Below, one piece after another: positions 24,072-31,850 of a stretch of DNA of 34,189 nt. Position 1 is the first letter of the stretch. Each line of letters opens with the position of its first letter. This DNA comes from Herminiimonas sp. (GTDB taxonomy: Bacteria; Pseudomonadota; Gammaproteobacteria; Burkholderiales; Burkholderiaceae_D). The stretch spans positions 1-34,189 of the forward strand of contig JAQGMO010000079.1 in the NCBI GenBank assembly GCA_028292315.1, given 5' to 3'. The notes below the pieces were generated by a model. That model was given only the letters and a program-made list of their open reading frames with translations, searched no databases and was not told the origin of the DNA. The translations under genes were made by a program, and so were the position numbers.

Positions 24072-24968
24072 TCAGCGGATCGTCGCGCAGGTATCCAGAA
24101 TGAGGCCACGCAACCAGCGATGCGCCGGATCGGCATCCATTCGCGGGTGCCAAAGCAATGAAATCGTCACCTCCGGCGCGGGGACCGGAAGCGGAAAACC
24201 ATGCATTCCGGCGCGCAGGTTTCCGGTTTGTCGTTCGGGAACACTGGCGATCAGGTCGGAGGCCCGGGCTAGAGCCAGTGCTGCAGAAAAGCCGCCGACG
24301 ATCGTGACGATCTCTCGTTCCAGCCCGAACGGCTTCAAGGCGTCATCAATCGGCCCCGTGCCGATACCCCGCCGCGAGACGCAGATGTGCCTGCCTTTCG
24401 CATAACGGGAAGGCGTGATCTCGCCCTGGCTCAGCGCGTGCCCCATTCGCACGACGCCAATAAAACGATCCTTGAACAACGCGCGCGCACGAACCTCCGG
24501 ACCAGTCGTCTTCCCCACCACGCCAGTCTCCAGATCGACGGTGCCGTCGCGAAGAGACGCGCTCTCCTTGTTTGGTTTCTGCACGAAGCAGAGCCGCACG
24601 CCGGGAGCCTCCTCGCCGACGCGTGCAACGAGATCCGCTCCGAAGTTCTCAACAAAGCCTTCGCGGGTACGAAGCGTGAACGTCCTGACGAGCTGTTTGA
24701 GGTTGAGATTCCGGGCCGGGCGGAGAACCGCTTCTGCATCCTGTACGAGCTGACTGACCCGCTCCCGAAGTTCGAGCGCGCGGGGTGTGGGAACAAGACC
24801 GCGTCCGGCTCTGACCAAAAGTGGATCGCCTGTCGTCTCTCGCAATCGCGCAAGCGCACGGCTCATCGCCGACGGGCTAAGCCGCAACCGCCGGGCCGCG
24901 CGCGCAACACTCCCTTCCGTGAGCACCGCATCAAGCGTGACAAGCAAGTTGAAATCCGGGGTCGACAT
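24072..24968 (-). CDS. LysR-family regulator, divergent from an MFS exporter
   Basis: A 298-residue LysR regulator of the NodD/LinR/PcpR-like type: MSTPDFNLLVTLDAVL, GSVARAARRLRLSPSAMSRALARLRE and the short inter-domain DPLLVRAGRGLVPTP. The effector domain begins near residue 92. It lies 142 bp from, and divergent to, the broken MFS gene; such pairs commonly work as drug- or metabolite-responsive efflux switches. With its presumed target disrupted it may be on the way to decay, but its own frame is intact. Confidence 0.86.
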   Translation of the reverse strand: MSTPDFNLLVTLDAVLTEGSVARAARRLRLSPSAMSRALARLRETTGDPLLVRAGRGLVPTPRALELRERVSQLVQDAEAVLRPARNLNLKQLVRTFTLRTREGFVENFGADLVARVGEEAPGVRLCFVQKPNKESASLRDGTVDLETGVVGKTTGPEVRARALFKDRFIGVVRMGHALSQGEITPSRYAKGRHICVSRRGIGTGPIDDALKPFGLEREIVTIVGGFSAALALARASDLIASVPERQTGNLRAGMHGFPLPVPAPEVTISLLWHPRMDADPAHRWLRGLILDTCATIR

Positions 24969-25009
24969 GCGATGATTTTAGCGCTGTTCTTTCTTGATGT
25001 GGCGTCAAA

Positions 25010-25026
25010 TGCATGAATAAAGTGCA
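25010..25026. promoter_or_regulatory. Candidate LysR box in the LysR/MFS divergent gap
   Basis: TGCA (25010-25013) and TGCA (25023-25026) flank nine AT-rich bases, giving a short dyad about midway between the two divergent start codons. LysR targets often have this interrupted form. A GGAGGG (25101-25106) just ahead of the MFS start is the ribosome-binding site. Nothing else is evident in 24969-25110. Confidence 0.35.
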
Positions 25027-25110
25027 AATGGTGCGTCTTCCGCCATATCAAACAAGAGGGTATGGTTGGGATAGCTCCATTTCGAGAGTTGCCAAAAAGC
25101 GGAGGGTATT

Positions 25111-26604
25111 TTGAAGCCAATCATCGCAAAACGAGATGAGTCAGCAGCCGGAAGTGCGGAACGCAATCCTTCCGTTCGCTGGGCGCTAGCCAGCCTTTCA
25201 CTATCCATGCTGCTGTCCTCGCTTGGCACCAGCATCGCCAATGTTGGTTTGCCAACGCTGGCGCAGGCTTTCACCGCGTCCTTTCAGCAAGTCCAGTGGG
25301 TCGTCCTCGCCTATCTTCTCGCCATCACCACCCTGATCGTCAGCGTCGGACGCCTCAGCGACCTCACCGGCCGCCGACGGCTGCTACTGGCCGGCATCTT
25401 CCTGTTCACGGTGGCCTCACTCCTGTGCGGCATCGCCCCCACGCTCCGGCTGCTGATCGCCGCCCGGGCGGCGCAATGACTTGGTGCGGCCATCATGATG
25501 GCCCTGACCATGGCGTTTGTCGGCGAGACGATACCGAAGGCAAAGACCGGTAGCGCCATGGGGCTGCTCGGCACGATGTCCGCCATTGGCACCGCGCTCG
25601 GTCCTTCGCTCGGCGGCGTATTGATCGCCGGACTCGGCTGGCCGGCCATCTTCTTCATCAATGTACCGCTGGGCATCCTGACGCTGGTACTCGCGCATCG
25701 CTTCCTGCCCGTTGATTGCCAGAAGCTGAAGAGCCAGAAGCTGAAGACGGCGCGGGCCGGCTTCGACCCTGTGGGTACGCTGCTGCTTGCCCTGACGCTC
25801 GCCGCTTATGCACTAGCCATGACGACGGGCCGCGGCAGTTTTGGCCTGCTCAACTTGACGCTGCTGTTCACGGCGGTTTTCGGCGCCGGCCTGTTCGCGC
25901 TAGCCGAGTCGAAAGCCGCGTCACCGCTGATCCGGATGGCGATGTTCCGAAATCCGGCACTGGGCGCGGGCTTCGCCATGAGCACCCTGGTCACGACCGT
26001 GGTGATGGCAACGCTGGTGGTTGGCCCGTTCTATCTCTCCGGCGCGCTTGCGCTCGATGCAGCCATTGTCGGACTTGTCATGTCGTCCGGTCCGATAGTC
26101 GCCGCACTGACAGGCGTGCCTGCCGGCCGCCTCGTGGACCGGTTTGGCGTACACCGCATGACCATCGCCGGGCTCATCGCAATGGCGGCCGGCTCCTTCA
26201 TCCTGCCCATCATGCCGACGCGGTTCGGCATCCCGGGTTATATCGCCCCGCTCGTCGTCATCACCGCCGGCTATGCGCTATTCCAGGCAGCAAACAACAC
26301 CGCCGTAATGACGAATATTCGAGCAGACCAGCGGGGCGTCATATCCGGCATGCTCAACCTGTCGCGCAATCTCGGGCTCATCACCGGCGCATCCGTTATG
26401 GGCGCTGTGTTCGCTCTCGGATCGGCGACGACCGATTCCATGACAACGCGTCCTGAGGCTGTTGCGGCCGGCATGCGGATCACGTTCGCCGTCGCCGCGG
26501 TTCTGATCGTCGTCGCCCTCGCCATCGCATCTGTAAGCCATGCTCTTTCGCGGCGCGCCGTTGCTCCAGGCAGTGAACAGGGGGATGGCCGTCGCGATGG
26601 ATAA
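25111..26604 (+). pseudogene. DHA2-type MFS efflux transporter interrupted by an in-frame TGA
   Basis: The combined frame of about 498 codons encodes a full MFS exporter of the EmrB/QacA class: SLGTSIANVGLPTLAQAF, the motif-A loop GRLSDLTGRRRLLL, and after the break TIPKAKTGSAMGLLGTMSAI and GTALGPSLGGVLIAGLGWP (motif C). A single TGA at 25477-25479 replaces what should be a glycine in the family motif AARAAQGLGAA, consistent with one GGA-to-TGA change; the frame on both sides is the same. The N-terminal piece is 122 codons. Restart at the ATG at 25495 would yield a protein without the first spans and probably no function. The start is a TTG at 25111 behind GGAGGG. Confidence 0.85.
25719..25748 (+). 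repeat. 15-bp tandem duplication inside the MFS gene
   Basis: CCAGAAGCTGAAGAG is followed by a copy differing in its last base. It is in frame and repeats QKLKS/QKLKT in a cytoplasmic loop after the motif-C span. It looks like a small replication-slippage event that does not break the frame. Confidence 0.7.
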
Positions 26605-26661
26605 GTTCTGGACCAGCGGAGAAAAGGGGCAAGGGTCAAAATTCGTTCACTGCCTGGAGCA
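26562..26661. repeat. 17-bp perfect inverted repeat bounding a 100-bp unit
   Basis: TGCTCCAGGCAGTGAAC (26562-26578) and GTTCACTGCCTGGAGCA (26645-26661) are exact reverse complements with 66 bp between them. The left arm lies in the last codons of the MFS pseudogene and the right arm 41 bp behind its stop. There is no T-run after it. It could be a tiny MITE-like insertion or an inverted duplication; no clear target-site duplication was seen. The rest of the 26605-26849 gap shows no gene. Confidence 0.75.
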
Positions 26662-26849
26662 TGCAACAAATATCAACCCCGGTTTTGGAGCAGGAGAGTC
26701 CGGCAGAGAGCGATACGGTAAGATTTGGCTTCTAACTACCGACGGGGAATTCTTATCGCCGCTCAAGTGAGTAGCCAGTTGGGTAGTTAACCCTGTTAAA
26801 AGCCGAATAACCGCCGCAAACCCACATAAACACTGGAGTTTTTAGAATA

Positions 26850-27614
26850 ATGAAACTAGCTACCTGGAACGTCAACTCGCTCAAGGTCCGCCTGCCGCAC
26901 GTGCTGCAATGGCTGGCGGAAAACCCGGTCGATGTCCTGTGCCTGCAGGAGACCAAGACCGTCGACGGGAAATTCCCGGTTGCTGAAATCGAAGCCGCCG
27001 GATACCAGGTCGCCTACGCCGGCCAGAAAACCTATAACGGCGTCGCGATCCTGTCGCGCCATCCGATCCATGATGTGGTCAGGAATAATCCGCTTTATCC
27101 GGATGAGCAGCAACGCATCATTGCTGCCACGATTGAAGGCGTGCGCGTGATTTGCGCATACGTGCCGAATGGCCAGACGGTCGGATCGGACAAGTATGAA
27201 TACAAGCTGACCTGGCTGGACCACCTGGAGCGATGGCTCGAGGCGGAACTGCGCATCCATGAAAACCTGGCCATCCTGGGCGACTACAATATTGCGCCGG
27301 ACGATAGGGACGTGCATGATCCGGTGGCATGGGAGGGTTCGGTGCTGGTGTCGGAACCGGAACGCGCGGCGTTCCGGCGCCTGTGCGGCCTGAAGCTGGC
27401 CGATGCATTCCGCCTGTTCGAGCAACCCGAAAAAATATATAGCTGGTGGGATTACCGGCAGATGGCATTCCGCCGCAACCGCGGCCTCAGGATCGATCAT
27501 ATCCTGCTTTCCCCTGCCCTGGCGGCGCGCTGCATAGCCTGCGTGATCGACAAGGCGCCGAGGAAGCTGGAGCAACCGTCAGACCATACCCCGGTGATCG
27601 CGACCATTGCTTGA
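26850..27614 (+). CDS. xth: Exodeoxyribonuclease III
   Basis: A 254-residue DNA-repair enzyme of the EEP (exonuclease-endonuclease-phosphatase) fold, with 3'-exonuclease and AP-endonuclease activity. Catalytic residues are visible: N7 (ATWNVNS), E34 (LQETK), Y104 (ICAYVPNG), D145 and N147 (LGDYNIAP), and the final D245-H246 (PSDHTP). SWWDYRQMAFRRNRGLRIDH is the typical exonuclease III segment. Length and motif order are normal. GGAG at 26835-26838 is a little far from the ATG (11 bases). It is a single-gene unit. Confidence 0.93.
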   Translation: MKLATWNVNSLKVRLPHVLQWLAENPVDVLCLQETKTVDGKFPVAEIEAAGYQVAYAGQKTYNGVAILSRHPIHDVVRNNPLYPDEQQRIIAATIEGVRVICAYVPNGQTVGSDKYEYKLTWLDHLERWLEAELRIHENLAILGDYNIAPDDRDVHDPVAWEGSVLVSEPERAAFRRLCGLKLADAFRLFEQPEKIYSWWDYRQMAFRRNRGLRIDHILLSPALAARCIACVIDKAPRKLEQPSDHTPVIATIA

Positions 27615-27704
27615 AAACAGCCGGGATGCCGGCGTAAGTGAGCCGGTTTCCTCACCACGTTACGAATGGCGTTCGGAACCGAAGCGCGGCGGTAAAAGTC
27701 GCTC

Positions 27705-27743
27705 TGATTCCTTAATCCATTAAGGAATCACCGCGAAACGCGG
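27705..27743. repeat. Two abutting palindromes behind xth
   Basis: TGATTCCTTAAT (27705-27716) and ATTAAGGAATCA (27719-27730) are perfect reverse complements with only CC between them. It is followed at once by CCGCG-AAA-CGCGG (27731-27743). An AT-rich dyad joined to a GC-rich hairpin resembles a protein-binding operator next to a small REP-like stem. It lies in the 335-bp gap 27615-27949, which has no supported gene. Confidence 0.7.
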
Positions 27744-27887
27744 GGGATATTCCATTCAGCGGCCCAAGGTATGTTTCGCGGCTGTCTAAAATGCATCCAT
27801 TTCGATCCCCAATGCGTATATGGATAGCGACAACCGGCACCGTGCGCTGGAAAATCGCCTGGACCTGTAAGCAGTTTAAGGCTGGGA

Positions 27888-27922
27888 CGACTAAGTCGGG
27901 TCAGGGTAGTTCACCCCTGACC
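27888..27922. promoter_or_regulatory. Paired hairpins in the msrB leader
   Basis: CGACT-A-AGTCG (27888-27898) is directly followed by GGTCAGGG (27899-27906) and CCCTGACC (27915-27922), a perfect stem with an eight-base loop. The second stem ends 27 bp before the msrB ATG and close to its ribosome-binding site. It could be an operator, or an RNA structure that sets translation; no T-run makes it a terminator. Confidence 0.45.
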
Positions 27923-27949
27923 GGTTAAAACCCGTTACCCGGAGCAATC

Positions 27950-28450
27950 ATGAAACGCCGTAAGTTCCTTCATCACATCGCCTGGCTGACCGCCGGTGCA
28001 TCCGCATTGTCCTTTACCATGGAGTCGATTGCCGTGACCGTTCTGAATAAATCCAAAGCCGAATGGCGCAAGATATTACCCCCGGCCAGCTACGCCGTAC
28101 TGTTTGAGGAAAGCACCGAGCGGCCGGGCAGCAGCCCGCTCAATGCGGAAAAGCGTGCGGGCACGTTCATCTGCGCAGCCTGCAATCAGCCGCTTTTCAA
28201 GAGTTCGCAAAAATATGAAAGCGGCACCGGATGGCCGAGCTTTTTCGACGTGATGCCCGATGCGACAGCCAAACGCCGGGATTTCAAGATGTTCTTGCCG
28301 CGCACTGAATATCATTGCGCGCGTTGCGGCGGACACCAGGGACATGTCTTTAACGATGGGCCAAAACCGACCGGTCTGCGCTATTGTAATAACGGCGTTG
28401 CGCTGAAATTTGTTCCTGTCGGCAGCGAATTACCGGGGCTGATCTCATGA
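27950..28450 (+). CDS. msrB: Exported peptide-methionine (R)-S-oxide reductase
   Basis: A 166-residue MsrB with an added N-terminal export signal. The start MKRRKFLHHIAWLTAGASAL has twin arginines and a hydrophobic stretch, matching a Tat-type signal. The zinc site is C75/C78 (CAAC) and C123/C126 (CARC); the catalytic cysteine is C146 in GLRYCNN. It reduces the R form of methionine sulfoxide in proteins. Export means it repairs periplasmic proteins. It overlaps msrA by 4 bp (ATGA). GGAG lies just upstream of the ATG. Confidence 0.92.
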   Translation: MKRRKFLHHIAWLTAGASALSFTMESIAVTVLNKSKAEWRKILPPASYAVLFEESTERPGSSPLNAEKRAGTFICAACNQPLFKSSQKYESGTGWPSFFDVMPDATAKRRDFKMFLPRTEYHCARCGGHQGHVFNDGPKPTGLRYCNNGVALKFVPVGSELPGLIS

Positions 28451-29064
28451 AATCATTATTGAAAGCCCTCGTGGCGACCGCCTTCCTGCTAACGGGAAAT
28501 CAGGTTCTCGCGCAGACCGCCCCGACGCCCGCCCCAGCCCAGAAGGCAAGTGCTATTTTTGCCGGCGGCTGCTTCTGGTGCACTGAATCGGATTTTGAAA
28601 AATTGCCCGGCGTAATCAGCGCGGAATCGGGATACACCGGAGGGCGCTCGGAAAATCCGACCTATCCGCAAGTGAGCGCCGGCGCAACCGGGCACACCGA
28701 AGCGGTGCGCGTGACCTATGATCCGTCAAAGATCAGCTATCCGGCCTTGCTTGAATATTTTTGGACCACCATCGATCCTACTGTAAAAGACCGGCAGTTT
28801 TGCGACGTTGGAAGCCAGTATCGAAGCGCCGTCTATTACGAGAATGCGGCGCAACGAAGCACCATCGAGGCGAGCAAGGCAGCGATTCTGAAACGCGGCA
28901 GGATCAAGGAAATTTATACCGAGATTGCGCCCGCGACGCGCTTTTATCCGGCCGAGGCATATCACCAGGATTATTACAAAAAGAACCCGATACGGTATAA
29001 GTATTACCGGACAAGCTGCGGCCGGGATAAGCGGCTGGAAGAAGTATGGGGAGTGAAGCACTGA
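28447..29064 (+). CDS. msrA: Exported peptide-methionine (S)-S-oxide reductase
   Basis: A 205-residue MsrA with a Sec-type signal peptide (hydrophobic 4-16, cleavage likely after VLA at 20-22) and an Ala/Pro linker. The catalytic site is C42 in FAGGCFWCTE; further family blocks are GVISAESGYTGG, YPQVSAGATGHTEAVRV, TIDPTVKDRQFCDVGSQYRS and AEAYHQDYYKKNP. It handles the S form of methionine sulfoxide, so with msrB both forms can be repaired in the periplasm. The source of reducing power is not encoded nearby. Confidence 0.92.
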   Translation: MKSLLKALVATAFLLTGNQVLAQTAPTPAPAQKASAIFAGGCFWCTESDFEKLPGVISAESGYTGGRSENPTYPQVSAGATGHTEAVRVTYDPSKISYPALLEYFWTTIDPTVKDRQFCDVGSQYRSAVYYENAAQRSTIEASKAAILKRGRIKEIYTEIAPATRFYPAEAYHQDYYKKNPIRYKYYRTSCGRDKRLEEVWGVKH

Positions 29065-29145
29065 GGCCGTTTCGGCAGATTCTCGAATCCATGGAGTGGC
29101 CGCTGAGAATAATTCATACCAGCACGAGTAACATGGCAATTGTAC

Positions 29146-29183
29146 GCGGCTCGCGAGAGCTCGCATCCGCTCAGGTTTTTTTT
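29146..29183 (+). terminator. Possible terminator of msrBA
   Basis: GCGG (29146-29149) and CCGC (29167-29170) enclose an inner dyad GCGAG/CTCGC, and eight T follow at 29176-29183 after a five-base spacer. The stem is imperfect. The T-run also codes for the lysines at the end of the convergent small gene. Confidence 0.4.
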
Positions 29184-29434
29184 CTGACCAGCTGCCTCTC
29201 GAATGCGGTATCGAACTTACTGACGCGCTTCGGCTTTTGCGGGCCATAGGCATTCACAAACTCCACGAACGCATCTTGCTCCAGTGCATCACTCAACTTT
29301 TCTTGCACACCATCGTCGCCCGTCGCCACCAGGAAAAACAAACCATCGGCGCTCCGAACCATTGAATAATCCGGACTACCGCTGCGCGATTTCAGGCGCT
29401 CAACCGCAGCGCTCGCTCGTGTCGACCTCATCAT
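29171..29434 (-). CDS. Small uncharacterised protein
   Basis: An 87-residue basic protein of unknown function starting MMRSTRASAAVERLKSR, followed by a more regular core, DGLFFLVATGDDGVQEKLSDA, and a lysine/arginine-rich end. No signal peptide, membrane span or catalytic motif is visible. A decayed copy of its core lies about 430 bp away on the same strand, which suggests the frame is or was a real gene. GGAG stands three bases before the ATG at 29434 and six before the ATG at 29431, so the latter may be used; a TTG at 29452 is also open. Confidence 0.6.
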   Translation of the reverse strand: MMRSTRASAAVERLKSRSGSPDYSMVRSADGLFFLVATGDDGVQEKLSDALEQDAFVEFVNAYGPQKPKRVSKFDTAFERQLVRKKT

Positions 29435-29491
29435 ACGCTCCGTGAAAAGCAAGCAGGCAAGTCTGCTTGAAGTGCATTTATCTTACACTGA

Positions 29492-29713
29492 CTGCGCATA
29501 CGCCGCCGTACCGAACGTCAATTAACACTCGCACGGCCTGGCTGTGAATTCATTCACGGGGGTGGCGGCTTTGAAACGCAGAAATTGAATGCTGGTGTGC
29601 CGGGCTATAAATTACACGGTGTTGATGCACTGCTTGCGCAACACGGTACCGGCAAAGCAGCAGAGGAACGACTGGCCCAATTTCACGGCCTGTCGGGATA
29701 CACGAAATCTTGA
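29492..29713 (+). pseudogene. Open reading remnant without a start codon, unknown family
   Basis: From 29492 the frame is open to a TGA at 29711-29713 and reads like a real protein tail: CEFIHGGGGFETQKLNAG, then VPGYKLHGVDALLAQHGTGK and AAEERLAQFHGLSGYTKS. No ATG or GTG lies in a useful place, and a stop precedes it at 29489-29491. I do not recognise the family. It is most simply the C-terminal end of a gene whose front was deleted. Confidence 0.45.
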
Positions 29714-29714
29714 A

Positions 29715-29803
29715 CAAGCGCCGCTCAGCTTTTCCTGCATGCGATCGTCGCTGGTCGCGACCAGGAAAAATTCTCGCGACAGCTTGGCTATCGCTGCGCT
29801 TCC
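29715..29803 (-). pseudogene. Broken copy of the small uncharacterised gene
   Basis: On the minus strand this reads GSAAIAKLSREFFLVATSDD followed by RMQEKLSGA, clearly related to the neighbour's DGLFFLVATGDDGVQEKLSDA. After this the similarity continues only in another frame. It lacks both ends. It is probably a tandem duplicate that decayed, next to another gene remnant in the 29435-29857 gap. Confidence 0.6.
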
Positions 29804-29857
29804 CGCCTGGCCTGACCCGATATATCCATCACTTTTATTTGCCCATCCCGTTGCCAG

Positions 29858-31759
29858 CTAACCCGCCAGCGCAGCCCTGATCTGCTGCAGCGAAGCCGGG
29901 TCCTCGATCGTGGTCAGGTCGCCGGCGTCGCGCCCCTCGCAGATTGCCTGGATCGCGCGCCGCAGCAGTTTGCCCGAACGCGTTTTCGGCAACAGCCCGA
30001 TGCAGTGAACGCGCGCCGGCCGCGCCACGGTGCCAAGCTGACGATCAACCACGCCCATCACTTCCGCTTCGAATGCCTGGCGCGCCTGCGGCGTGGCGAC
30101 CGCATCGGCATTCCTGGGGACGACGAACGCCACCGCAACCTGCCCTTTCAGCTTGTCTTCCACGCCGACCACCGCGACTTCCGATACATTCGGATGACTG
30201 GAAATGCTTTCCTCGATCTCGCGCGTGCCGAGACGATGGCCCGCGACATTGATCACGTCGTCAGTGCGGCCAAGGATGAAGTAATAGCCGTCCTCGTCGC
30301 GGATTCCCCAGTCGAAGGTGGAATATACCTGCTGTCCTCCGAACCTGGACCAGTAGGTATCGACATAGCGCGCATCGTCGCCATACACGGTTTGCATGCA
30401 GCCGGGCGGCAGCGGCCAATCAATCACGACCACGCCCTTTCGGTTCGCCGCACAGGTGTCGCCAGTCGATTCATCGATGACCCTGACCTTGTAGCCGGGC
30501 ATCGGCACGCCGGGGCTGCCGAGCCTGGTCGGACTATCGTCCGTGCCCCTGGCGATCGACAGGATCGGCCAGCCGCTTTCGGTTTGCCAGTAATTATCGA
30601 TGACCGGCACGCCCAGTGCCGACGAAATCCATTGCGAGGTGGTTTCATCAAGCGGCTCACCCGCGAGATAGAGCGCCTTGAGCGACGACAGGTCATATTT
30701 TTTCATGAATTCCGGCGCCTGCTTTTTCAGCACGCGCACCGCGGTCGGCGCCGAAAACATGCGCGTCACCCGGTACTTTTCCACCATGCTCCACCAGATG
30801 CCCGCGTCGGGCCGGACCGGCAATCCTTCATACATGATGGTTGCCATGCCCGCGATCAGCGGCCCGTACACGATATAGGAATGTCCAACCACCCAGCCGA
30901 TGTCGGAGGTGGAAAAATAGACTTCGCCCGGCTTGCCGCAAAAAATCGTTTGCATCGACGACGCCAGCGCCACCGCATAACCACCGACATCGCGCTGCAC
31001 GCCCTTGGGTATGCCGGTGGTGCCCGAGGTATAAAGAATATAGGAAATCTCGTTCGACTCGAGCCAGGTGACCGGCACCTGCGCATCGAGGTGCTGTTCG
31101 CGCAATGATGCATAGTCGAGGTCGCGCCCCTGGACCAGCGTCATTGGCGCCAGGCCGCGGTCAACCAGAAGCACGTGTCGTGGCTGGTGCTTCGCCAGCC
31201 GGATCGCGTCATCCAGCAGCGGCTTGTACGGTATCGCCTTGCCGTTGCGCGAGCCGGCGTCGGCCGACACCACCAGTTTCGGCCTGGCATCGTCGATCCG
31301 GGTCGCCAGGCTGTTCGCCGCGAAGCCACCGAACACCACCGAGTGAATCGCGCCGATGCGCGCGCACGCGAGCATTGCGATCGTGGCTTCGGCAATCATC
31401 GGCATATAGATCAACACGCGGTCGCCGCGGGTGACGCCCAGCGATAGCATGATCGCGGCGCTGCGCTGCACTTCGGCGTGCAGTTCGCGGAATGAGTAAA
31501 TTTTTTCCGCGGGCGCGGCATCGGCGGTCTCGGTCGAGACCGCAATCAGGGCCGGCAGGTCGCCCTGGGTTTCCAGCCAGCGATCGATTGCGTTATGGCA
31601 CAGATTGGTTTGGCCGCCGACGAACCACTTTGCGAACGGCGGCCGTGACGCGTCGAGCACCTGCGAAAACGGCGCATGCCAGTCTATCAATTGCGCCTGT
31701 TCCGCCCAGTAAGATTGCGGGTCGGTGACCGACCTCTCGTATAATTCTGCATAGCGCAT
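29858..31759 (-). CDS. prpE: Propionate-CoA ligase
   Basis: A 633-residue acyl-CoA synthetase of the acetyl/propionyl-CoA synthetase group, which activates propionate through an acyl-AMP. The AMP-binding motif is YTSGTTGIPKG (from 243); the hinge region is GRTDDVINVAGHRLGTREIE, and the acetylatable lysine is K597 in KTRSGKLLRR. The N-terminus (YAELYERSVTDPQSYWAEQA) is that of PrpE rather than Acs, and the neighbours prpD and prpF support propionate. A very strong ribosome-binding site (GGAGGAG) precedes the ATG. A terminator separates it from prpD, so it probably has its own promoter. Confidence 0.92.
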   Translation of the reverse strand: MRYAELYERSVTDPQSYWAEQAQLIDWHAPFSQVLDASRPPFAKWFVGGQTNLCHNAIDRWLETQGDLPALIAVSTETADAAPAEKIYSFRELHAEVQRSAAIMLSLGVTRGDRVLIYMPMIAEATIAMLACARIGAIHSVVFGGFAANSLATRIDDARPKLVVSADAGSRNGKAIPYKPLLDDAIRLAKHQPRHVLLVDRGLAPMTLVQGRDLDYASLREQHLDAQVPVTWLESNEISYILYTSGTTGIPKGVQRDVGGYAVALASSMQTIFCGKPGEVYFSTSDIGWVVGHSYIVYGPLIAGMATIMYEGLPVRPDAGIWWSMVEKYRVTRMFSAPTAVRVLKKQAPEFMKKYDLSSLKALYLAGEPLDETTSQWISSALGVPVIDNYWQTESGWPILSIARGTDDSPTRLGSPGVPMPGYKVRVIDESTGDTCAANRKGVVVIDWPLPPGCMQTVYGDDARYVDTYWSRFGGQQVYSTFDWGIRDEDGYYFILGRTDDVINVAGHRLGTREIEESISSHPNVSEVAVVGVEDKLKGQVAVAFVVPRNADAVATPQARQAFEAEVMGVVDRQLGTVARPARVHCIGLLPKTRSGKLLRRAIQAICEGRDAGDLTTIEDPASLQQIRAALAG

Positions 31760-31788
31760 GGCGTCTCCTCCATCTCGTCCATTATGCG

Positions 31789-31812
31789 AAAAAAAACAGC
31801 GGCTGCCCGCTG
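31789..31812 (-). terminator. Rho-independent terminator between prpD and prpE
   Basis: Read on the minus strand, CAGCGG and CCGCTG form a six-base stem with a four-base loop, followed by eight T. It lies 39 bp behind the prpD stop and 30 bp before the prpE start codon, so the prpF-prpD transcript should end here at least in part. Confidence 0.75.
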
Positions 31813-31850
31813 CGCTTTATCTTACCCCGTGAATGAACCGGATAACAGGA

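Noticed and set aside
25477-25479. TGA in the MFS gene as a selenocysteine codon
   Set aside because: The position is a glycine in the family motif, no SECIS-like hairpin was evident right after it, and transporters of this class are not selenoproteins.
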